This document shows, one piece after another, positions 50,272 to 63,812 of a DNA stretch of 64,000 nt. Both the position numbers and the translations under genes were made by a program. The DNA comes from Cyprinodon diabolis (Eukaryota > Chordata > Actinopteri > Cyprinodontiformes > Cyprinodontidae). Every line of letters begins with the position of its first letter. Within the stretch, counting starts at the first letter, position 1. The notes beneath the pieces are model-generated. The model had not been told where the DNA came from. It saw nothing but the letters and a program-made list of their open reading frames with translations, and searched no databases. The stretch lies in assembly GCA_030533445.1 (NCBI GenBank), contig CM060065.1, positions 1,047,710-1,111,709 of the forward strand, read 5' to 3'.

Positions 50272-52985
50272 ATCCATCCACCCATCCATCCATCATCCAT
50301 CCAACCATCATCCAACCATCCATCCATCATCCATCCAACCATCATCCAACCATCATCCATCCATCCATCCATCATCCATCCAACCATCATCCAACCATCA
50401 TCCATCCATCCATCATCCAACCATCATCCATCCATCCATCCATCATCCATCCAACCATCATCCATCCAACCATCATCCAACCATCATCCATCCATCCATC
50501 ATCCATCCAACCATCATCCAACCATCATCCATCCATCCATCATCCAACCATCATCCATCCATCCATCCATCATCCATCCAACCATCATCCATCCATCCAT
50601 CCATCATCCATCCAACCATCATCCATCCATCCATCCATCATCCATCCATCATCCATCCATCCATCCATCATCCATCCATCCATCCATCATCCATCCATCC
50701 ATCATCCAACCATCATCCATCCATCCATCCATCATCCATCCAACCATCATCCAACCATCATCCATCCATCCATCATCCATCCATCATACATCCATCCATC
50801 ATCCATTCATCCATCATCCATCCATCATCCATTCATCCATCCATCCATCCATCATCCATCATCCATCCAACCATCATCCAACCATCATCCAGCCATCCAT
50901 CCATCATCCATCCAACCATCATCCAACCATCATCCATCCATCCATCCATCATCCATCCAACCATCATCCAACCATCATCCATCCATCCATCATCCAACCA
51001 TCATCCATCCATCCATCCATCCATCATCCATCCAACCATCATCCAACCATCCATCCATCCATCCATCATCCATCCAACCATCATCCAACCATCATCCATC
51101 CATCCATCATCCATCCATCATCCATCAAACCATCATCCAACCATCATCCATCCATCCATCCATCATCCATCCATCCATCATCCAACCATCATCCATCCAT
51201 CCATCCATCATCCATCCAACCATCATCCAACCATCATCCATCCATCCGTCATCCATCCATCCATCATCCATCATCCATCCATCCATCATCCATCCAACCA
51301 TCATCCAACCATCATCCATCCATCCATCATCCATCATCCATCCAACCATCATCCAACCATCATCCATCCATCCATCCATCCAACCATCATCCAACCATCA
51401 TCCATCCATCCATCATCCATCCATCCATCCATCATCCATCCAACCATCATCCAACCATCATCCATCCATCCATCATCCATCCAACCATCATCCAACCATC
51501 ATCCATCCATCCAACCATCATCCAACCATCGTCCATCCATCCATCCATCATCCATCCATCCATCATCCATCCATCCATCATCCATCCAACCATCATCCAA
51601 CCATCATCCATCCATCCATCCATCCATCATCCATCCAACCATCATCCAACCATCATCCATCCATCCATCCATCATCCATCCATCATCCAACCATCATCCA
51701 TCCATCCATCCATCATCCATCCAACCATCATCCAACCATCATCCATCCATCCATCATCCATCCATCCATCATCCATCATCCATCCATCCATCATCCATCC
51801 AACCATCATCCAACCATCATCCATCCATCCATCATCCATCATCCATCCAACCATCATCCAACCATCATCCATCCATCCATCCATCCAACCATCATCCAAC
51901 CATCATCCATCCAACCATCATCCATCCATCCATCCATCATCCATCCAACCATCATCCAACCATCCATCCATCATCCATCCAACCATCATCCATCCATCCA
52001 TCCATCATCCATCCAACCATCATCCAACCATCATCCATCCATCCATCCATCATCCATCCATCCATCATCCAACCATCCATCCATCATCCATCCAACCATC
52101 ATCCAACCATCATCCATCCATCCATCCATCATCCATCCATCCATCATCCATCCAACCATCATCCAACCATCATCCATCCATCCATCATCCATCCAACCAT
52201 CATCCATCCATCCATCCATCATCCATCCATCCATCATCCATCCAACCATCATCCATCCATCCATCATCCATCCAACCATCATCCAACCATCATCCATCCA
52301 TCCATCCATCATCCATCCATTATCCATCCATCCATCCATCATCCATCCAACCATCATCCAACCATCATCCATCCATCCATCCATCATCCATCCATCCATC
52401 ATCCATCCAACCATCATCCATCCATCCATCATCCATCCATCCATCATCCATCCAACCATCATCCAACCATCATCCATCCATCCATCATCCAACCATCATC
52501 CATCCATCCATCATCCATCTATCCATCCATCATCCATCCAACCATCATCCATCCATCCATCCATCATCCATCCAACCATCATCCAACCATCATCCATCAA
52601 TCATCCATCCAACCATCATCCAACCATCATCCATCCATCCATCCATCCATCCATCATCCATCCATCCATCATCCATCCAACCATCATCCAACCATCATCC
52701 ATCCATCCATCATCCATCCATCCATCATCCATCCAACCATCATCCAACCATCATCCATCTATCCATCCATCCATCCATCCATCCATCCATCCATCCATCA
52801 TCCATCCATCCATCCATCATCCATCCATCCATCCATCCATCCATCATCCATCCAACCATCATCCAACCATCATCCATCCATCCATCATCCATCCATCCAT
52901 CATCCATCCAACCATCATCCATCCATCCATCCATCATCCATCCATCCATCATCCATCCATCCATCATCCATCCATCCATCATCCA
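50272..52985. repeat. CATC-type satellite, block 1
   Basis: Mix of CATC, ATC and CAAC steps (CATCATCCATCC, CATCATCCAACC). It is not a pure tetranucleotide: frequent CCAACC marks a compound unit of about 11-23 bp. All plus-strand frames cycle through Ser-Ile-His-Pro with some Asn-His-His, and minus frames through Met-Asp-Gly-Trp, so a 991-codon frame runs through it and into the next LINE piece. No coding evidence. Confidence 0.97.
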
Positions 52986-53905
52986 TCCAATTCAATTCAA
53001 TTTCAACTCAGTTTATTTATATAGCGCCAAATTCACAACACATGTCATCTCAAGGCACTTTACAGTTCAACCAGATCTTACAGTCAAATTGATACAAAGT
53101 TTTCTATCTAAGGAAAACCAGTTGATTGCATTGACTCATTGACTCATTGACTCAAATACAATCCCTCACACTAAGCATGCTTGCAGCGACAGTGGAGAGG
53201 AAAAACTCCCTTTTAACAGGAAGAAACCTCCAGCAGAACCAGGCTCAGTGTGAGCGGCCATCTGCCGCGGCCGACTGGGGTTCAAGGAGACAGAAGCAGA
53301 GATACAAAAAGCAGCTGTAAAAGGCGGCCCCGTCCAGGAAACACACAGCCAGGCAGACGAGCTCCAAGGCAGCTCCCATGCCAGAGGATGAAGAGAGCAC
53401 ATCCACCCAGCCACGGCCAGAGAAACAGGACTACACTGGAAAACAGGCCAATCTCCAACATCTACAAACAAGGGTGTTGATGGAAGCAGCACAGCTGATG
53501 TTTCTTTCCTGGATGACGTCACAGCCAAACAGGAACAGACGAGGCAAAGCTACTCTGAGGAAAAGCAGAGAGAGCAGAACGTTAGAGATTGAACTAACAG
53601 ATTCTGCAGAATAGGAGAACAGAGATAGAATGAAGCAGAAAGATGAAATGGGGGTCCCTATGTCCTCCAGCAGTCTAAGCCTATAGCAGCATAACTTTAA
53701 AGACAGCTCAGGATAACCTGAGCCACCCTAACTATAAGCTTTATCAAAAAGGAAAGTTTTAAGCCTAGTCTTAAAAGTAGACAGAGTGTCTGCCTCACGG
53801 ACTAAAACTGGTAGTTGGTTCCACAGGAGAGGAGCCTGATAACTAAAAGATCTGCCTCCCATTCTACTTTTAGAAATTCTAGGAACCACTAGTAAACCTG
53901 CAGAT
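52986..53905 (-). mobile_element. L2-like LINE 3' end, copy E, embedded in the satellite
   Basis: The longest copy here. On the minus strand it starts with coding for RISKSRMGGRSFSYQAPLLW and TLSTFKTRLKTFLFDKAYS plus a stop, then the 3' UTR, ending TATAAATAAACTGAGTTGAA and ATTGAATTG. This identifies the family as a LINE whose ORF2 ends in the APLLWN..P pattern common to L2-type elements. Both ends abut CATC repeats. Confidence 0.75.
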
Positions 53906-56900
53906 TGAGATCCAACCATCATCCATTCATCCAACCATCCATCCATCATCCATCCATCCATCATCCATCCAACCATCATCCATTCATCCATCCAACCATC
54001 ATCCATCCATCCATCCATCCAACCATCATCCATCCATCCAACCATCATCCAACCATCATCCATTCATCCAACCATCATCCATCCATCCATCCAACCATCA
54101 TCCATCCAACCATCATCCATCCAACCATCATCCATCCATCCATCATCCAACCATCATCCATTCATCCATCCATCATCCATCCATCCATCCATCATCCATC
54201 CAACCATCATCAAACCATCATCCATCCAACCATCATCCATTCATCCATCCATCATCCATCCAACCATCATCCAACCATCATCCATTCATCCATCCATCAT
54301 CCATCCAACCATCATCCAACCATCATCCATTCATCCATCCATCCATCATCCATCCAACCATCATCCAACCATCATCCATTCATCCATCCATCCATCCATC
54401 CATCATCCATCCAACCATCATCCATTCATCCATCCATCCATCCATCCATCATCAATCCAACCATCATCCATTCATCCATCCATCATCCATCCAACCATCA
54501 TCCAACCATCATCCATTCATCCATCCATCCTTCCAACAGCATCCATCCAACCATCCATCCATCCATCCATCCATCCATCATCCATCCAACCATCATCCAA
54601 CCATCATCCATTCATCTATCCATCCATCATCCATCCAACCATCATCCAACCATCATCCATTCATCCATCCATCCATCCAACCATCATCCAACAATCATCC
54701 ATTCATCCATCCATCCATCATCCATCCAACCATCATCCATTCATCCATCCATCCATCCATCATCCATCGAACCATCATCCAACCATCATCCATTCATCCA
54801 TCCGTCCTTCCAACCATCATCCATCCACCCATCCATCCATCATCCATCCATCCATCCATCCATCATCCATCCAACCATCATCCATTCATCCATCCATCAT
54901 CCATCCAACCATCATCCAACCATCATCCATTCATCCTTCCATCCATCCAACCATCATCCATTCATCCATCCATCCATCCATCCATCATCCATCCAACCAT
55001 CATCCAACCATCATCCATCCATCCATCCATCCAATCATCCATCATCCATCCAACCATTATCCAACCATCATCCATTCATCCATCCATCCATCCATCATCC
55101 ATCCAACCATCATCCATTCATCCATCCATCCATCCATCATCCATCCAACCATCATCAGACCATCATCCATTCATCCATCCGTCCTTCCAACCATCATCCA
55201 TCCATCCATCCATCCATCATCCATCAATCCATCCATCCATCATCCATCCAACCATCATCCAACCATCATCCATTCATCCATCCATCCATCCAACCATCAT
55301 CCATCCATCATCCAACCATCATCCATCCAACCATTATCCATCCATCCATCCAACCATCATCCATCCATCCACCATCCATCCATTCATCATCCCTCCATCC
55401 ATCCAGCCAACCATCATCCATCCAACCATTATCCATCCATCGTCCATCCATCCATCCATCATCCATCCATCCATCCATCCATCATTCATCCATCCATCAT
55501 CCATCCAACCATCATCCAACCATCATCCATCCATCCATCCATCCATCATCCATCCAACCATCATCCACCATCATCCATTCATCCATCCATTCATCCATCA
55601 TCCATCCAACCATCATCCATTCATCCATCCATCTATCCATCATCCATCCAACCATCATCCAACCATCATCCATTCATCCATCCGTCCTTCCAACCATCAT
55701 CCATCCATCCATCCATCCATCCATCATCCATCCAACCATCATCCAACCATCATCCATTCATCCATCCATCCAACCATCATCCATCCATCCATCATCCAAC
55801 CATCATCCATCCAACCATCATCCATCCATCATCCAACCATCATCCATTCATCCATCCATCATCCATCCAACCATCATCCATTCATCCATCCATCCATCAT
55901 CCATCCAACCATCATCCATCCATCATCCATCCATCCAACCATCATCCATCCAACCATCATCCATCCATCATCCAACCATCATCCATTCATCCATCCATCC
56001 ATCCAACCATCATCCATCCATCCATCATCCATCCATCCATCATCCATCCAACCATCATCCAACCATCATCCATTCATCCATCCATCCATCCAACATCCAT
56101 CCAACCATCATCCAACCATCATCCATTCATCCATCCATCTAGCCATCATCCATCCTTCATCCATCCAACCATCATCCATTCATCCATCCATCCAACCATC
56201 ATCCATCATCCATCCATCATCCATCCATCATCCATCCATCCAACCATCATCCATCCAACCATCATCCATCCATCCAACCATCATCCATCCAACCATCATC
56301 CATCCATCATCCATCCAACCATCATCCATCCATAATCGATCCATCATCCATCCATCCATCTAACCATCCATCCATCCATCATCCATCCATCCAACCATCA
56401 TCCATCATCCATCCATCCTACCATCATCCTTCCATTCATCCAACCATCATCCATCCATCATCCATCCAACCATCATTGATCATCCATCCATCATCCATCC
56501 ATCCATCATCCATCATCCATCCATCATCCATCCAACCATCATCCAACCATCATCCATCCATCCATCCATCATCCATCCATCCATCCATCCATCCAACCAT
56601 CTTCCATCCATCCATCATCCATCCAACCATCATCCAACCATCATCCAACCATCATTGATCATCCATCCATCCATCCATCATCCATCCATCCATCCATCCA
56701 ACCATTATCCATCCAACCATCATCCAACCATCCATCAACCATCCAACCATCATCGATCATCCATCGATCATCCATCCATCCATCTTCCATCCATCATCCA
56801 TCCATCCATCATCCATCCATCCATCATCCATCCATCCAACCATCATCCATCCATCCATCCATCCATCCACCATCCATCCAACCATCATCGATCATCCATC

Positions 56901-59615
56901 CATCCATCATCCATCCATCCAACCATCATCCATCCATCATCCATCCATCCATCCATCCAACCATCATCCATCCATCCATCCAACCATCATCCATCAATCC
57001 ATCTAACCATCCAACCATCATCCATCCATCCAATCATCATCCATCCATCATCCATCCATCCATCCAACCATCATCCATCCATCCATCCAACCATCATCCA
57101 TCCATCCATCTATCCAACCATCGTCCATCCATCATCCATCCATCCATCTAACCATCCATCCATCATCCATCCATCCAACCATCATCCATCCATCCATCAT
57201 CCATCCAACCATCATCCATCCATCCAACCATCATCCATCCATCCATCATCCATCCAACCATCATCCATCCATCCAACCATCATCCATCCATCCATCATCC
57301 ATCCATCCATCCAACCATCACCCATCCATCCATCATCCATCCATTTATCCATCCATCGTCCATCCATCCATCATCCATCCATCCATCATCCATCCATCAT
57401 CCATCCAATCATCATCCATCCATCCATCCAACCATCATCCATCCATCCATCCATCGTCCATCCATCATCCATCCATCCATCCATCCATCCAACCATTATC
57501 CATCCATCGTCCATCTATCCATCCATCATCCATCCATCCATCCATCATTCATTCATCCATCCATCCATCCAACCATCATCCATCCATCCATCCATCCATC
57601 TATCGTCCATCCATCCATCATCCATCCATCCATCCATCCATCCATCAACCATCATCCATCCATCCATCATCCATCCAACCATCATCCATCCATCCATCCA
57701 ACCATCATCCATCCATCCACCATCCATCCATCCATTCATCATCCATCCATCCAGCCAACCATCATCCATCCAACCATTATCCATCCATCCATCCATCCAT
57801 CCAACCATCATCCATCCATCCATCATCCATCCATCATCCATCCATCCATCCATTATCAATCCATCCATCCATCCAACCATCATCCATCATCCATCCAACC
57901 ATCATCCATCCATTCATCCATCCATCATCCATCCATCCATCCATCCATCCATCCATCCATCCATCCATCATCCATCCATCATCCATCCATCTATCCATCC
58001 ATCCATCCATCCATCCATCCAACCATCATCCATCCATCCATCATCAATCCATCCAACCATCATCCATCTATCCATCCATCCATCCATCCATCCATCTATT
58101 CAACCATCATCTATCATCCATCCATCCATCCAACCATCATCCATCCATCCATCTATCCAACCATCATCCATCCATCATCCATCCATCCATCTAACCATCC
58201 ATCCATCATCCATCCATCCAACCATCATCCATCCATCCATCATCCATCCAACCATCATCCATCCATCCAACCATTATCCATCCATCCATCATCCATCCAT
58301 CCATCCAACATCACCCATCCATCCATCCATCATCCATCCATTTATCCATCCATCGTCCATCCATCCATCATCCATCCATCCATCATCCATCCATCATCCA
58401 TCCAATCATCATCCATCCATCCATCCAACCATCATCCATCCATCCATCCATCGTCCATCCATCATCCATCCATCCATCCATCCATCCATCCATCCAACCA
58501 TTATCCATCCATCGTCCATCTATCCATCCATCATCCATCCATCCATCCATCCATCATTCATTCATCCATCCATCCATCCAACCATCATCCATCCATCCAT
58601 CCATCCATCTATCGTCCATCCATCCATCATCCATCCATCCATCCATCCATCAACCATCATCCATCCATCCATCATCCATCCAACCATCATCCATCCATCC
58701 ATCCAACCATCATCCATCCATCCACCATCCATCCATCCATTCATCATCCATCCAACCATCATCCATCCATCATCCATCCATCCATCCATCCAACCATCAT
58801 CCATCCAACCATCATCCATCCATCATCCATCCATCCATCCATCCAACCATCATCCATCCATCGTTCATCCATCCATCCATCATCCATCCATCATGCATCC
58901 ATCCATCCAACCATCATCCATCCATCCATCCATCCAACCATCGTCCATCCATCTATCCATCCATCCATCCATCCATCTAACCATCCATCCATCATCCATC
59001 CATCCAACCATCATCCATCCATCCATCCATCCAACCATCATCCATCCATCCATCCATCCATCTATCGTCCATCCATCCATCATCCATCCATCCATCCATC
59101 CATCAACCATCATCCATCCATCCATCATCCATCCAACCATCATCCATCCATCCATCCAACCATCATCCATCCATCCACCATCCATCCATCTATTCATCAT
59201 CCATCCATCCAGCCAACCATCATCCATCCAACCATTATCCATCCATCCATCCATCCATCCAACCATCATCCATCCATCCATCATCCATCCATCCATCATC
59301 CATCCATCATCCATCCATCCATCATCAATCCATCCATCCATCCAACCATCATCCATCATCCATCCAACCATCATCCATCCATTCATCCATCCATCATCCA
59401 TCCATCCATCCATCCATCCATCATCCATCCATCATCCATCCATCTATCCATCCATCCATCCATCCATCCAACCATCATCCATCCATCCATCATCAATCCA
59501 TCCAACCATCATCCATCTATCCATCCATCCATCATCCATCCATCCATCCATCCATCCATCCATCCATCCATCTATTCAACCATCATCTATCATCCATCCA
59601 TCCATCCAACCATCA
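53906..59615. repeat. CATC-type satellite, block 2
   Basis: Same composition as block 1 but with common TTCATCC variants in 53.9-56.2 kb, and CGTCC, CTATCC and CATTATCC variants later. Several segments of about 0.9-1.0 kb recur: for example the order of variants at about 57480-57900 resembles 58470-58900 and 59040-59400. This indicates long higher-order duplications. 745- and 1020-codon frames here are artefacts. Confidence 0.96.
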
Positions 59616-59772
59616 TTCAATTCAATTTCAATTCAGTTTATTTATATAGCGCCAAATTCACAACACATGTCATCTCAAGGCACTTTACAGTTCAACCAGA
59701 TCTTACAGTCAAATTGATACAAAGTTTTCTATCTAAGGAAAACCAGTTGATTGCATTGACTCATTGACTCAT
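59616..59772 (-). mobile_element. L2-like LINE 3' tail, copy F, embedded in the satellite
   Basis: Corresponds almost exactly to the tail-most ~155 bp of copy E (TTATTTATATAGCGCCAAAT, CAAGGCACTTTACAGTTCAA, TTTTCTATCTAAGGAAAACC), then stops after GACTCATTGACTCAT and returns to satellite. Confidence 0.85.
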
Positions 59773-60718
59773 CATCCATCCATCTATCCATCGATCCATC
59801 CATCTAACCATCCATCCATCATCCATCCATCTATCCATCCATCCATCCATCCATCCATCCAACCATCATCCATCCATCCATCATCCATCCATCTACCCAT
59901 CATCCATCTATCCATCGATCCATCCATCTAACCATCCATCCATCATCCATCCATCATCCATCCATCTATCCATCCATCCATCCATCCATCCATCCAACCA
60001 TCATCCATCCATCCATCATCCATCCATCCAACCATCATCCATCTATCCATCCATCCATCATCCATCCATCCATCCATCCATCTATTCAACCATCATCTAT
60101 CATCCATCCATCCATCCATCTAACCATCCATCCATCATCCATCCATCATCCATCCAACCATCATCCATCCATCCATCCATCCAACCATCATCCATCCATC
60201 GTCCATCCATCCATCCATCATCCATCCATCATGCATCCATCCATCCAACCATCATCCATCCATCCATCCAACCATCGTCCATCCATCTATCCATCCATCC
60301 ATCCATCTAACCATCCATCCATCATCCATCCATCCAACCATCATCCATCCATCCATCCATCCAACCATCATCGATCATCCATCCATCATCCATCCATCCA
60401 TCTTCCATCCATCATCCATCCATCATCCATCCATCCATCATCCATCCATCCAACCATCATCCATCCATCCATCATCCATCCATCCACCATCCATCCAACC
60501 ATCATCGATCATCCATCCATCAATCATCCATCCATCCAACCATCATCCATCCATCCATCCATCATCCATCCAACCATTATCCACCCATGCATCCATCCAA
60601 CCATCATCTATCCATCATCCATCCATCCATCCAACCATCGTCCATCCATCCATCATCCAACCATCATCTATCCATCATCCATCCATCCATCCATCCATCC
60701 ATCCAACCATCCATCCAT
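59773..60718. repeat. CATC-type satellite, block 3
   Basis: Continuation of block 2 with many CTATCC and CGATCC variants. It ends at 60718, followed by GTGGGGGGGTCGG. Confidence 0.96.
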
Positions 60719-61931
60719 GTGGGGGGGTCGGTCTCCTCAGTCTAGGACTGTGGGATTGTGGCTGCAGGTCTATAATCTGGGCCGGTCTGGTCTACATTTT
60801 TATGTCTTTTAGAATTAGATCTCAGTCATCCTCTCTTCTGCTCCAGATTTTTATTTCCCATAAAGACTGAATGCTCTAATAGTTATTAGTTCTAATTAGA
60901 AATTAAAACTGATCTGTTCTCTGTGACGTCACTTTAAAAAGTGCATAGAGGATTATTGGTTTTAGTGACCATCTTAGTTTTAACAGCTATTATACTCCAG
61001 TAACTCATGCAGATATCTCACAACCACTGGAAACGATATTGTAGAAAAACACTTTTCCTTCACTTCTCCTTGACTGATTTCATTTTACTGTAAATCCAAC
61101 ATTAGCACAATATAATCAGAGCTCAGCTACTTTGGGAACATAAACAATCATTTTAGAGTGAAAATTATCTATTGGTGCTTTTAGCAGTTTCTAAAATGGA
61201 GCATGGAAGCCAGAAGAGTCAATAGAAACATGATTAGATCTGCTGCCATGCTTTTATATTAGAGCCAAAGGTGAGAAACATCTACAGCTGACTGACAGTG
61301 GGAGGAGCCAAAACACTTTTACAGGTTTCACATGTACTTTATATATACAGTAGGTTAATGTTTTATTTAAGTTGGAAGATAAAACCTTGAAACTGAATGC
61401 ATTTCTTTCAACACTTTAATTACTCACCCTTGTTGTCATTTTATACTTACAGAAACAAGCTTCATGGTTAAACCACTTATTGTAGATTACTTTCAGGATA
61501 AGTCCCTCTCAGTCTTATCTCCTGTCTTATCCTGGACCTTGGTCAGATAAAGGCTGCTGATGATCAATCAAATGCAACTGAGCCTCATCTGCACTGTCCT
61601 GTATCTCTGCAGCTGAACTAGATCACTAACAGATCACTTCTATATTGCACAACATTATGATAAAATATGAAAGGCATCACGCAGATGACTCCAACTAACT
61701 CTCCCAACCTGGATGGAGACAAGCTGGAAAAATAGTTTGAACAGGTTTTTAAGTGAGAAAGTCCACTTCCAAACATCCTCTGCTCATCAATTCATCAGGA
61801 TTATAATCCCACTATAATCTGCCGTTCTTGTTGGGAGCTCCAGACCTCCAGCATACCGCTGGGAGTGCGGCCTGCCTGTGGGGGATTTCCTGCTGCTGTT
61901 CGTACCGGTGGTAAAAGCTGCAAGAACCTAC
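60719..61931. other. Unique sequence, no gene recognised
   Basis: AT-rich, with no open frame of note and no familiar repeat. A T/A-rich run lies at about 61960. Confidence 0.5.
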
Positions 61932-62205
61932 AACAGAGTATTAGGGCCAACACAGAGATTTTTTATTTTTTTTTTTTATTCAAGGATGAAGTCGTAATAT
62001 TACAAGAATAAAGTTAAAAAGTAAAAAGAATGAAGTCATCATACCACAGCCAGTTTTAGAAAGAAAGCTTGGAGCTCCGCCCAGCAGATGACGGCCGACC
62101 AGCTCCACCAATCAGCAACCTGAGTCCACTTTGACATCCTGCCCAGTTTGATGCTGCTGCTGAAAGATTTCCTGATTTGTCAAACCGATGCTAAAATATA
62201 ACTTC
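61932..62205. repeat. Partner of the dispersed repeat at 5.04-5.40 kb, partly inverted
   Basis: ACAGAGTATTAGGGCCA is in the same orientation as at 5089, but AAGCTTGGAGCTCCGCCC ... GATTTGTCAAACCGATGCTA is reversed relative to 5250-5380. Confidence 0.6.
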
Positions 62206-62206
62206 A

Positions 62207-63046
62207 AGAGAGGCCACTGAGTGGCCAGTCCCACTGAGTGGCTGTTCCCACTGTGTGACTGTTCCTACTAAGTGGCCGTTCCCAATGTGTGGCCGTTCCC
62301 ACTGAGTGGCCGTTCCCACTGTGTGGCCGTTCCCACTGAGTGGCCGTTCCCACTGAGTGGCCGTTCCCAATGTGTGACTGTTCCTACTAAGTGGCCGTTC
62401 CCACTGAGTGGCCGTTCCCACTGAGTGGCCGTTCCCAATGTGTGACTGTTCCTACTAAGTGGCCGTTCCCACTGAGTGGCCGTTCCCACTAAGTGGCCGT
62501 TCCCACTGAGTGGCCGTTCCCAATGTGTGACTGTTCCTACTAAGTGGCCGTTCCCACTGAGTTGCCGTTCCCACTGAGTGGCCGTTCCCAATGTGTGGCC
62601 GTTCCCACTGAGTGGCCGTTCCCACTGAGTGGCCGTTCCCAATGTGTGGCTGTTCCCACTAAGTGGCCGTTCCCACTGAGTGGCCGTTCCCACTGAGTGG
62701 CCGTTCCCAATGTGTGGCCGTTCCCACTGAGTGGCCGTTCCCAATGTGTGGCCGTTCCCACTGAGTGGCCGTTCCCAATGTGTGGCAGTTTCCACTGTGT
62801 GGCTGTTCCTACTTAGTGGCCGTTCCCACTGAGTGGCCGTTCCAACTGAGTGGCCGTTCCTACTGATTGGCTGTTCCCACTGTGTGACTGTTCCTACTAA
62901 GTGGCCGTTCCCACTGAGTGGCCGTTCCCAATGTGTGGCCGTTCCCACTGAGTGGCCGTTCCTACTTAGATGCTGTTCCCACTGTGTGACTGTTCCTACT
63001 GAGTGGCTGTTCCCACTTTGTGACTGTTCCCACTGAGTGGCAGTTC
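62207..63046. repeat. 17-bp minisatellite
   Basis: About 49 units of GTGGCCGTTCCCACTGA, with alternates GTGGCCGTTCCCAATGT and GTGACTGTTCCTACTAA. A recurring run (ACTGAGTGG, AATGTGTGAC, TACTAAGTGG) makes higher-order units of 68-85 bp. The 226-codon minus frame is a 17-residue cycle (GTATQWERPLSGNGHTL) and not a gene. Confidence 0.96.
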
Positions 63047-63733
63047 TGTCATGTTTGGATTAATGTGTCTAACCCACATGCAGAACACTCGGAGGCAGAA
63101 GAAAAATTCAAAGATTTATTTACAATAAATGTACAAAGTTTCATCAGATCCAGGAGGGGACTTCACGAGGGGGTTCACTGCTGAGGAGGACAGAGAGATT
63201 AGTGGAAGTCCAGGTATTTTTCAGGTTGAGAGTGTTCAGGTCAGTACCTGTTCTGGAATGGAGCAGAGCTGCAGAGGGGGGGAACCTTGAGGGTCCAGAG
63301 GTTGTCGGCAGGCTGAGGGCAGAGGCGGAGGCAGAGCTCACAGAGTGCAGGCAGATCACAGATTGAGATTCCTTCCAGTAATCTTCTTAGAGCGAGCAGG
63401 CAGATACTTGATAGAGACAGCTCTCCAGAGTTCTACTGAGAACAAGCAAACAGATCACCGGCAGAGAAACTCTCCAGAATTTCAGGTATTCAGGCAGGAT
63501 CAACCTGGGAAGCACAGAGGAGAAAACGGGATCAGGTTTGGTTCACAAAAGTCAGAGATCACAGACAGGCAGGTTGGCTCAGGCTTGCTAACCGTTACTG
63601 GCAAACACTGGCACTGGAGTGCAGCCCTCCGCCTCCTTAAGTACAGATCTCCTGATGAGCAGATGAGAGACAGGTGGTGCGGTCGGCTCAGGCTCCAGGA
63701 GATCTCGTACGCCCTCTGGTGCAGAAAGTGGAC
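63047..63733. mobile_element. Dispersed teleost repeat, class uncertain
   Basis: Starts TGTCATGTTTGGATTAATGT, then CCCACATGCAGAACACTCGG and AGATTTATTTACAATAAATG. The second half, AACGGGATCAGGTTTGGTTC ... CACAGACAGGCAGG, has the same style as the Gypsy 5' region at 22.75-22.87 kb (GTTCCAGGTTTGGTTCACAG). It may be a non-autonomous LTR-derived element. Confidence 0.45.
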
Positions 63734-63812
63734 AAACCTCCAGATACCAACGAGTTCCCACTGAGTGGCCAGTCCCACTCAGTGGGAACTTGTTGGTATC
63801 TGGAGGTGTTTA
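63734..63812. repeat. Fold-back hairpin, about 35-bp arms with a 5-bp loop
   Basis: Left arm 63734-63768 (AAACCTCCAGATACCAACGA ... CACTGAGTGG) is repeated in reverse at 63774-63812 (CCCACTCAGTGGGAACTTGT ... CTGGAGGTGTTT), with only a base or two of difference. The centre contains the CCCACTGAGTGG core of the 17-bp minisatellite. Confidence 0.85.

Noticed and set aside
50167..53142. 991-codon open frame (Ser-Ile-His-Pro repeats)
   Set aside because: It is the translation of the CATC satellite in a stop-free frame and ends inside a LINE tail. The same peptide pattern appears in other frames, and there is no non-repetitive domain.
53905..56142. 745-codon open frame
   Set aside because: Same cause: satellite without stop codons; no codon or domain evidence.
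56655..59717. 1020-codon open frame
   Set aside because: Satellite reading that runs into LINE copy F; not a gene.
62191..62948. 226-codon minus frame with QWERPLSGNGH repeats
   Set aside because: 17-bp minisatellite; three units make a 17-residue cycle.
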